Of a stretch of DNA of 5,748 nucleotides, positions 1 through 5,275 are shown one piece after another (position 1 is the first letter of the stretch; each line of letters begins with the position of its first letter). The translations under genes and the position numbers were made by a program. The stretch is from the NCBI GenBank assembly GCA_016191715.1, contig JACPVN010000605.1:1-5748 (forward strand), in the 5' to 3' direction. The stretch is from Ignavibacteriota bacterium (GTDB lineage: Bacteria > Bacteroidota > Ignavibacteria > UBA10030 > SZUA-254). The notes under the pieces were generated by a model. That model worked only from the letters and a program-made list of their open reading frames with translations. It had not been told where the DNA came from and did no database searches.

Positions 1-1057
1 TATTCAAAATGCAATCTCATACATGAAACGAGCGGTGAAGATTGATTCTGTAAATACATCGTATCGTTTTCAACTTGCTCGAATTTACACGACATCCGGT
101 TTGGTTAAGGATGCAATGCTTGAATTAGAATTTATTGTTACGCATGACTCTGAGTTTGTTCCCGCCCGATTTCAACTCGCACTGTTGAATTATGAATCAA
201 AAAACATGGAACAGGCGCTCTTTTATTTTCACGAAGTCATCAGAAAGAATCCAAAGGATTTCCTCGGCTATTATTACATCGGTTCTGCGCTGATGAATAT
301 TCAAAAGAGTGATTCGGCGATTCAGTTTCTCTCCACAAGCATCACGTTGAACCCGAACTATTTACCTGCGATAAATTCCCTCGCCTCAATATATTTCGGA
401 AAGAAAGAATATCAGGAAGCCCTTCGATTATTTTCTAACGCAAGAAAGCTTCGGCCTGAAGTAGCGGACTATCACTACAAAACAGGATTGTGTTTCCAAA
501 GCACCCAAAGTTATGATAGCGCAATTGTGTATTACTCCTCTGCAATTGAGCGGGATACTTCCAACGACACGTATTTTGCTCAATTGGGATATTGTCAATT
601 AATGAACAGAAACTATGAAGAAGCGCTCACAGCATATTCAAAGGCAATTGACGTTGACAATGAAAATCCATTGTACTATACAAACCTTGCGCTCGCGTAT
701 TCAAAACTTGATTCAGTCAAACAAGCTGCATCTGCATATCGGAAAGCGATTGATGTTTCTCATCCCGAAGTTATTACCCAAATGTATATCCGGCTTGGGA
801 CATTATACTTTTATCAGAAGCAATATCGCAACGCTCTCTCAGCGTACCGAAGAGCGCTCGACATTCATCCCTCAAATAATGAAGCGCAATATTATGTAGC
901 GTTAACACTTGATTATCTGAACGATTCAAAATCAGCCATCAAGCAATACCAAAAATATTTGAAGATTGTTGCGTATGACTCTTCTCAGATGGAACGAATC
1001 GAACAGGCAAACGAGAGAATAAAATTATTAAAAGGAAACAAGAAGCAGACACAATGA
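1..1057 (+). CDS. Tetratricopeptide repeat (TPR) protein, 5'-truncated
   Basis: The reading frame is open from the first bases of the window (first complete codon at base 2), and the residues before the first ATG at 23 already read as a TPR helix (AISYMKRAVKID). The true start therefore lies upstream and the Met at 23 is internal. Counting from that Met, about nine consecutive 34-residue TPR units fill residues 11 to about 320, each with the usual small, Tyr/Phe and Ala positions and the helix-B end (for example EEALTAYSKAIDVDNE and NALSAYRRALDIHPS). A Lys-rich tail ends the protein. TPR arrays form a curved superhelix that binds other proteins; no catalytic domain is visible. The upstream part could hold more repeats, a signal peptide or an enzymatic domain. 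The stop overlaps the start of the next gene by four bases (ATGA), which suggests translational coupling. Specific partner unknown. Confidence 0.92.
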   Translation, partial: IQNAISYMKRAVKIDSVNTSYRFQLARIYTTSGLVKDAMLELEFIVTHDSEFVPARFQLALLNYESKNMEQALFYFHEVIRKNPKDFLGYYYIGSALMNIQKSDSAIQFLSTSITLNPNYLPAINSLASIYFGKKEYQEALRLFSNARKLRPEVADYHYKTGLCFQSTQSYDSAIVYYSSAIERDTSNDTYFAQLGYCQLMNRNYEEALTAYSKAIDVDNENPLYYTNLALAYSKLDSVKQAASAYRKAIDVSHPEVITQMYIRLGTLYFYQKQYRNALSAYRRALDIHPSNNEAQYYVALTLDYLNDSKSAIKQYQKYLKIVAYDSSQMERIEQANERIKLLKGNKKQTQ

Positions 1058-1980
1058 TAAAATTTTCTGTGACATTCTTAGTGGTTCTGTTACCATTTCT
1101 TTCAGAAAATCTGATGAAGGCGCAAACGATTATTCCTTTTGAAAAGCAATTTCCGTCAAGCGTAAAAGAAGAACGTATTGGTGATGAGATTCGGAGAAAA
1201 ACTCAAACGCATCAATTCTTTTTCTATGATTCGTTCCCGTTAGGGCAAGGAAAGACCGGTTCATTGTTCATCCATCAGACATCGGATATTTTTTCTTCGA
1301 ACTTCATGGAAGGAAGTGACGGCATTCTTTCCATCAACGCGTATCTTGATGGCAACATGCGATACGACAAACTTGTTTGGTCAATTGTTGATTCAGCAGA
1401 ACAGAGTGAATTGTGGAGAAATTTTATCAAAACAACTAACTTTGCTTGTTGCGGCTCTGAAAATACGTACCGTTATTTCAACATAGAATCAGGCAAACAC
1501 ATCGTCTCTACTTCAGTTCCTCTTGCACGAATTGAAGTGTTTGATTCGCCGGATATTCAACTGCAAAAGACAATCAATTGTTATGTTGCGTATCTTTCGA
1601 GCGAAGTACTGAATGATAATCCGTTCGATAAGACGGACGCTTCAACCATCGGCAAACTCATGTTGGTTAATGATGTTGAAGTACTTCAGAGTTTGATATT
1701 GCTTGATACAATCAAACCGGAAATTCAGCCGGCATGGTCGCCAAAGGTAAATGTTTTCAGAGATGATTATGAGTTGAGAGATGAACGAAATGAAATTTGG
1801 CTCGAAGGAAATGTAACAGAACAAAACGAGAAAGCGGTAACAGGCGTTTTCGTTCGGCTTGTTTTCAACTACATGGATGATGACCGGGAAATTCTTGTTC
1901 CGATTGTTGATGGGCGATTTGATGTTTCGTTCATTGAAAAACCATCCAAGATTGTTATCGAAGAAACGCGGGAGAAATAA
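1054..1980 (+). CDS. Secreted or periplasmic protein of unknown function
   Basis: I do not recognise the family of this 308-residue protein. Residues 1 to about 23 form a signal peptide: Lys at position 3, a hydrophobic core (FLVVLLPFL), then a possible signal peptidase I site after MKA. No lipobox cysteine is seen. The mature part is rich in alternating polar and hydrophobic strands and has no transmembrane helix, consistent with a soluble beta-rich envelope protein. It holds a vicinal Cys pair (132-133, in FACCGSENTY) and a Cys at 176. The last 60 or so residues (GNVTEQNEKAVTGVFVRLVF onward) resemble an Ig-like or carboxypeptidase-regulatory-like beta sandwich, but this is weak. The start is set by the ATGA overlap with the TPR gene, and the stop forms TAATG with the next gene, so it is the middle gene of a three-gene unit. 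It may be a partner of the TPR protein; this is inferred from position only. Confidence 0.85.
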   Translation: MIKFSVTFLVVLLPFLSENLMKAQTIIPFEKQFPSSVKEERIGDEIRRKTQTHQFFFYDSFPLGQGKTGSLFIHQTSDIFSSNFMEGSDGILSINAYLDGNMRYDKLVWSIVDSAEQSELWRNFIKTTNFACCGSENTYRYFNIESGKHIVSTSVPLARIEVFDSPDIQLQKTINCYVAYLSSEVLNDNPFDKTDASTIGKLMLVNDVEVLQSLILLDTIKPEIQPAWSPKVNVFRDDYELRDERNEIWLEGNVTEQNEKAVTGVFVRLVFNYMDDDREILVPIVDGRFDVSFIEKPSKIVIEETREK

Positions 1981-2603
1981 TGTTGCTTCCTGAATTGATT
2001 GGTTATCTCGGCTCTGTTTTTATTGCCGTCTCCCTGTGGATGACAAACATCCGCAAACTCCGTCTGCTGAACATGACCGGCGCGGGAATGTTGGCGGTGT
2101 ACGGCTTGATTATTCAGGCGTATCCGGTTTTATTCTTGAACGCGTTCAATGTTTGTGTCAATATTTTTTTTCTCAGACAGATTTCAAAGAAGCAGGATTA
2201 TTTCACGTTGCTTCCGCTTCCTGAGGTAAAGACTGCATACTTGGAAAAATTTCTTATCTTCTATCAGAAGGACATAAAAAAATACTTTCCGGAGTTCAGT
2301 TGGGAAGAATTACATCAGCCCAATTGTTTCTTTGTATTGAGAAACCTTATACCTGTCGGATTGTTCATTTATGAGACAAAAGAAACCGAAATCATTGACA
2401 TTAAACTCGATTACGTTATTCCCGATTACAGGGATTTCAAAAATGCTTCGTTCACTTATTCAACAAAGAAAGAAGAATTGAAACGAGAAGGATTTACTAC
2501 GTTCGTCGTGCAAACCTCTGTGAAAGAGCATCAAGCGTATCTCAAAAGGATTGGATTCACTCAAGATCATCAAGAAGCTACTTTGTTCAGAAGAGAAATC
2601 TGA
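1980..2603 (+). CDS. YgjV-like membrane protein with C-terminal GNAT-like domain
   Basis: A 207-residue protein with two parts. Residues about 4-66 form three hydrophobic helices separated by short basic or Gly turns (IGYLGSVFIAVSLWM, then GAGMLAVYGLIIQ, then LFLNAFNVCVNIFFL). This pattern matches the small YgjV-type inner membrane proteins, whose function is unknown. Residues about 85-195 read like a GNAT acyltransferase fold: a central strand and turn (KLDYVIPDYRDF) and a late strand-helix (FVVQTSVKEHQAYLKRIGF) that match GNAT motifs A and B. The usual acetyl-CoA loop (Q/R-x-x-G-x-G/A) is poorly kept (YRDFKNA), so enzymatic activity is uncertain. The start is supported by GGAG at 1971-1974, five bases before ATG, and by the one-base overlap with the upstream stop. 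The domain is predicted to face the cytoplasm if it binds acetyl-CoA. The GNAT call is less certain than the membrane call. Confidence 0.82.
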   Translation: MLLPELIGYLGSVFIAVSLWMTNIRKLRLLNMTGAGMLAVYGLIIQAYPVLFLNAFNVCVNIFFLRQISKKQDYFTLLPLPEVKTAYLEKFLIFYQKDIKKYFPEFSWEELHQPNCFFVLRNLIPVGLFIYETKETEIIDIKLDYVIPDYRDFKNASFTYSTKKEELKREGFTTFVVQTSVKEHQAYLKRIGFTQDHQEATLFRREI

Positions 2604-2606
2604 AGA

Positions 2607-2630
2607 GATATGAGATAAGGGATATGAGAT
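2607..2630 (+). repeat. Short heptamer-period repeat after the membrane protein gene
   Basis: Directly after the stop codon the sequence reads GATATGA, GATAAGG, GATATGA, GAT: three heptamers in register and part of a fourth. The 10-base word GATATGAGAT occurs exactly at 2607-2616 and 2621-2630, 14 bases apart. It is a small purine-rich companion of the larger heptamer tract further downstream. No hairpin or T-run terminator is seen here. Confidence 0.65.
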
Positions 2631-2653
2631 GTTTTACTATGCGAGCAAATAAA

Positions 2654-2757
2654 TGACGATTGACTAAGAACAAAGTACAAAGAACTAAGTACTAAGTACA
2701 AACAACTAACTAATCACCACTCACGAATCACCAATTAACCAATAACCAATTAACCAA
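2654..2757 (+). repeat. Drifting heptanucleotide tandem repeat upstream of ettA
   Basis: The tract can be cut into consecutive 7-base words that change gradually: TGACGAT, TGACTAA, GAACAAA, GTACAAA, GAACTAA, GTACTAA, GTACAAA, CAACTAA, CTAATCA, CCACTCA, CGAATCA, CCAATTA, ACCAATA, with one 8-base word (ACCAATTA) near the end. Exact copies include ACTAAGTAC at 2684-2692 and 2691-2699, AATCACCA at 2712-2719 and 2726-2733 (spacing 14), and CCAATTAACCAA at 2731-2742 and 2746-2757 (spacing 15). The layout resembles the short tandemly repeated (STRR) heptamers known from cyanobacterial intergenic DNA, although this organism is probably not a cyanobacterium. It ends five bases before the ettA start codon. 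Confidence 0.7.
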
Positions 2758-2762
2758 AAACG

Positions 2763-4436
2763 ATGGCAGACAACAAAATAATCTTCTCCATGATTGGAGT
2801 AGGAAAAGTTCACAAACCCAATAAGCAGGTTCTCAAAGATATTTACCTTTCATTTTTCTATGGCGCGAAGATAGGCGTGCTTGGACTGAACGGCGCAGGC
2901 AAAAGCACGTTGCTCAAAATTATTGCAGGCGTTGATAAAGATTATCTCGGAACAATCAACGCGCAGAAGGGAATAACATTCGGATATCTCTCACAGGAGC
3001 CGGAACTTGACCCGAACAAAACTGTAAAAGAAGTTGTGGAAGAAGGTGCGGCGGAAACAGTTGCATTGCTGAAAGAATATGAGGAAATCAGCGCGAAGTT
3101 TTCAGAGCCGGATGTGGACTTTGACGCCCTGTTGGAAAAGCAAGCAAAACTTCAGGAAAGAATTGAGCATCTGAACGCATGGGATTTAGACAGCAAACTT
3201 GAACAAGCGATGGATGCGCTTCGTTGTCCGCCGGGGGAAACATCTGTCAAAACAATTTCAGGAGGCGAGCGAAGGCGTGTTGCATTGTGCCGTTTGCTTT
3301 TGCAGGAACCGGATGTTCTCTTGCTTGATGAACCGACAAACCATCTCGATGCGGAGTCGGTGGCATGGCTTGAACATCACCTTGCGCAGTACAATGGAAC
3401 TGTCATCGCTGTAACACACGATAGATATTTTCTTGATAATGTCGCCGGATGGATTTTGGAATTGGATAGAGGTGAAGGAATTCCGTTTGAGGGAAATTAT
3501 TCTTCATGGCTTCAACAAAAATCGGCACGGCTTGCAGTAGAAGAAAAACAGGAATCGAAGCGACAGAAAGTTTTGCAGAGAGAACTTGAATGGGTGCGAT
3601 TGAATCCTAAGGGAAGACACGCGAAAAGCAAAGCAAGAATCAGCGCGTACGAAAAGATGGTTGCTGAGCAAGGTGAAAGTCGGAATGAAGAATTGGAAAT
3701 TTTCATTCCGCCCGGACCACGACTTGGCAACTTGGTAATTGAAACTGAACACGTTGAGAAAGAGTACGGCGATATTGTTTTGTATGATGACATGTGTTTC
3801 AGTCTGCCGCCCGGCGGAATTATTGGTGTGATTGGTCCCAACGGGGCGGGAAAGACAACACTTTTCCGAATGATAACCGGACAGGAGAAACCTGATTCAG
3901 GAACGATTCGCATCGGTGAGACGGTGAAGTTGGCGTACGTTGACCAGAACCGTCCGCTTGACCCGAACAAAACGATATGGCAGGAGATTTCTGATGGAGA
4001 AGATTTGATTAAGTTAGGAAATCGTGAGGTGAACTCACGTGCATACGTAGCCCGTTTCAACTTCAGTGGAACTGACCAGCAGAAACCGTGCGGCGTTCTT
4101 TCCGGAGGTGAACGGAATCGTGTTCATCTTGCGAACATTTTGAAAACAGGAGCCAACGTTCTTCTTCTCGACGAACCGACGAATGACCTTGACGTAAACA
4201 CACTTCGTGCGCTTGAAGAAGCGTTGAGTAACTTTGCCGGTTGCGCCGTTATCATCTCCCACGACCGTTGGTTTCTTGATAGAGTTGCAACACACATCCT
4301 CGCATTTGAAGGAGACAGCAGTGTTGTTTGGTATGATGGCAACTACTCCGAGTACGAAGAATTCCGAAAGAAGAAATTAGGTATTGATGCGGAGCGGCCG
4401 CATCGGATTAAGTATAAGAGGTTGAGGAGGGAATGA
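2763..4436 (+). CDS. ettA: Energy-dependent translational throttle protein EttA (ABC-F ATPase)
   Basis: EttA is a soluble ABC-F protein that binds the ribosomal E site and adjusts entry into the elongation cycle according to the ATP/ADP ratio. At 557 residues it is almost the length of the E. coli protein (555) and aligns throughout. NBD1 has Walker A GLNGAGKST (41-49), signature SGGER (166-170), Walker B VLLLDE (185-190, catalytic E190) and switch His219. The arm lies at about 95-140. The tRNA-interacting linker lies at about 243-320 and includes WVRLNPKGRHAKSKAR and the family-typical FIPPGPRLG. NBD2 has Walker A GPNGAGKTT (358-366), signature LSGGE (446-450), Walker B VLLLDE (466-471, E471) and His500. 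The C-terminus RIKYKR is also EttA-like. Both ATPase sites look intact. The ATG has no Shine-Dalgarno sequence; the upstream leader is nearly G-free. The gene is 159 bases from the previous one and may have its own promoter. Confidence 0.97.
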   Translation: MADNKIIFSMIGVGKVHKPNKQVLKDIYLSFFYGAKIGVLGLNGAGKSTLLKIIAGVDKDYLGTINAQKGITFGYLSQEPELDPNKTVKEVVEEGAAETVALLKEYEEISAKFSEPDVDFDALLEKQAKLQERIEHLNAWDLDSKLEQAMDALRCPPGETSVKTISGGERRRVALCRLLLQEPDVLLLDEPTNHLDAESVAWLEHHLAQYNGTVIAVTHDRYFLDNVAGWILELDRGEGIPFEGNYSSWLQQKSARLAVEEKQESKRQKVLQRELEWVRLNPKGRHAKSKARISAYEKMVAEQGESRNEELEIFIPPGPRLGNLVIETEHVEKEYGDIVLYDDMCFSLPPGGIIGVIGPNGAGKTTLFRMITGQEKPDSGTIRIGETVKLAYVDQNRPLDPNKTIWQEISDGEDLIKLGNREVNSRAYVARFNFSGTDQQKPCGVLSGGERNRVHLANILKTGANVLLLDEPTNDLDVNTLRALEEALSNFAGCAVIISHDRWFLDRVATHILAFEGDSSVVWYDGNYSEYEEFRKKKLGIDAERPHRIKYKRLRRE

Positions 4437-4486
4437 GAAAAAAACACATCAATAAATACAGTATCCTTCAGCCGATAGATCCATCA

Positions 4487-4516
4487 ATATTTTGAAATAT
4501 CTTAAATTATTTTTTT
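4487..4516 (+). terminator. Possible weak terminator between convergent genes
   Basis: ATATT at 4487-4491 pairs with AATAT at 4496-4500 around a four-base loop, and a run of seven T lies at 4510-4516, nine bases after the stem. The stem is short and all A/T, and the gap before the T-run is longer than usual, so this is only a candidate. It lies between the converging ettA and dCTP deaminase-like genes, where a terminator is expected, and its T-run falls within the last codons of the minus-strand gene. Confidence 0.2.
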
Positions 4517-5010
4517 CTGTAATTATCAATTTCTGTATGATAAAGATCCTCTCTTTTATCATATCTAATAGGGGTATTTTCACCAACATAAGTAAATGAA
4601 ACTCTTGCTATTTCTTCTTCAGGGCGTAGAACAAATTCTAAATTTCGAGCGTTGAACAAACCAAAATGAATGGAATCATTATAAAAAGAATTGAGTCTGC
4701 CGTAATTTAAGATTAATCCCTTTTCAATACAACGTGATGCTGGGTAAAATTCACCAAAGATTCCGCTCTGGAGAATAATTTTTTCTTTGATAGATATTAT
4801 TACGTATTCATGTGGAGCAATTGCGAAGGGCTGGTCGGATTTAAGAACATGAGTAATATGTTCTAAAACACCACTATTATCAAATCGAAATATCTCTACA
4901 GAATGACAAGTAAGGCGATAATGATTAGATCCAAGTTTTTTTGGATCAAAAGGATTAATATTAATGGCCCCGCGTTCGATCATCTCTTCAATCTGAATAT
5001 TAGTTAACAT
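4507..5010 (-). CDS. dCTP deaminase/dUTPase-fold protein, probably catalytically inactive
   Basis: The N-terminus (MLTNIQIEEMIERG, then INPFDPKKLGSNHYRL) matches the start of dCTP deaminases, which typically read L-S-D-x-x-I then IxPFDPxxxxPxSYDLRL. The C-terminal half (FGLFNARNLEFVLRPEEEIA) matches the strand carrying N-x-x-x-L-x-L-x-P-G. The protein has 167 residues, a little shorter than typical Dcd (about 190). By eye, the GRSSLAR motif of E. coli Dcd aligns with PASRCIE (90-96), placing Glu where Arg115 should be. The DPGW/F loop is absent, and the catalytic Glu138 position is Gly117. It therefore probably keeps the trimeric nucleotide-binding fold but not deamination. A regulatory or nucleotide-sensing role is possible. 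The start follows an A/T-rich stretch with at best a weak AGAAAG about nine bases upstream. It diverges from a protein kinase gene. A remote dUTPase-like or phage-derived variant is the alternative. Confidence 0.75.
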   Translation of the reverse strand: MLTNIQIEEMIERGAININPFDPKKLGSNHYRLTCHSVEIFRFDNSGVLEHITHVLKSDQPFAIAPHEYVIISIKEKIILQSGIFGEFYPASRCIEKGLILNYGRLNSFYNDSIHFGLFNARNLEFVLRPEEEIARVSFTYVGENTPIRYDKREDLYHTEIDNYRKK

Positions 5011-5097
5011 TATATACTTTCTAATTTAGATATAAAATTTATTTCGATACAAAATTAACAAAAGAAACTGTTATTTCAAATTCTAAAATTATGTACC

Positions 5098-5132
5098 TTA
5101 TGTTTACTGTACTTTTCTGATGTAAAACATAA
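5098..5132. repeat. Inverted repeat in the divergent intergenic region
   Basis: TTATGTTT at 5098-5105 is the exact reverse complement of AAACATAA at 5125-5132, with 19 bases between. In sequence this A/T-rich, eight-base arms of this kind arise easily by chance, so it is noted as a possible operator half-site pair and no more. Confidence 0.3.
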
Positions 5133-5133
5133 A

Positions 5134-5149
5134 GTGCTAAAATGAGCAC
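5134..5149. repeat. Small dyad GTGCT-N6-AGCAC
   Basis: A perfect five-base inverted repeat around AAAATG. It contains most of the few G/C bases in this intergenic stretch and sits just upstream of the candidate kinase promoter, so it could be a regulator binding site. No known operator is recognised. Confidence 0.3.
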
Positions 5150-5168
5150 GAACTCGAATGTGTTTCAT

Positions 5169-5197
5169 TTGATTATTATAGATGTTTACAATATATT
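5169..5197 (+). promoter_or_regulatory. Candidate promoter for the protein kinase gene
   Basis: TTGATT at 5169-5174 and TATATT at 5192-5197 are separated by 17 bases, matching sigma70 -35 (4 of 6) and -10 (5 of 6) elements. The same stretch partly fits the Bacteroidota pattern, with TTTG at 5168-5171 and TATATTCT at 5192-5199 (consensus TAnnTTTG). Transcription would start near 5204, giving a leader of about 70 bases that contains the dyads at 5201-5253. A/T-rich DNA produces such matches often, so confidence is modest. Confidence 0.35.
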
Positions 5198-5200
5198 CTT

Positions 5201-5253
5201 TATACGAATTCAGTTCCTTGCTAACTACAAACAGTAGTTAATAAAATCGTATA
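5201..5253 (+). promoter_or_regulatory. Nested inverted repeats in the kinase leader
   Basis: Outer arms TATACGA (5201-5207) and TCGTATA (5247-5253) are exact reverse complements. They enclose an inner perfect dyad, TAACTAC (5222-5228) and GTAGTTA (5234-5240), with a five-base spacer AAACA. As RNA this could fold as a stem with an internal hairpin; as DNA the inner 19-base palindrome looks like an operator. It ends 22 bases before the kinase start codon and lies just downstream of the candidate -10 element, a typical place for repressor binding. Confidence 0.45.
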
Positions 5254-5275
5254 CAAACCTAATAATGAGTAAAAC

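Noticed and set aside
2660..2692. Possible ettA promoter beginning with TTGACT at 2660-2665.
   Set aside because: No acceptable -10 element occurs at a 16-18 base spacing; the TTGACT is part of the heptamer repeat register.
2604..2762. The repeat tract was considered as a CRISPR array or an integration site.
   Set aside because: The words are seven bases long, contiguous and without unique spacers, and no integrase or cas gene lies nearby.
3504..4342. Several minus-strand open frames of 72 to 182 codons inside ettA.
   Set aside because: They are antisense shadows of a clearly conserved ABC-F gene and their translations show no recognisable domain.
4433..4495. A 20-codon reading frame overlapping the ettA stop (ATGA), preceded by GAGGAGG.
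   Set aside because: The Shine-Dalgarno-like bases end only about two bases before the ATG and are explained by the Arg-Arg-Glu codons at the end of ettA; the peptide resembles nothing known. It could be the remnant of a gene cut by the island, but this cannot be shown.
5142..5237. A 31-codon plus-strand reading frame in the divergent intergenic region, with a hydrophobic middle.
   Set aside because: No ribosome binding site, it overlaps the candidate promoter and dyad, and short open frames are common in such A/T-rich sequence.
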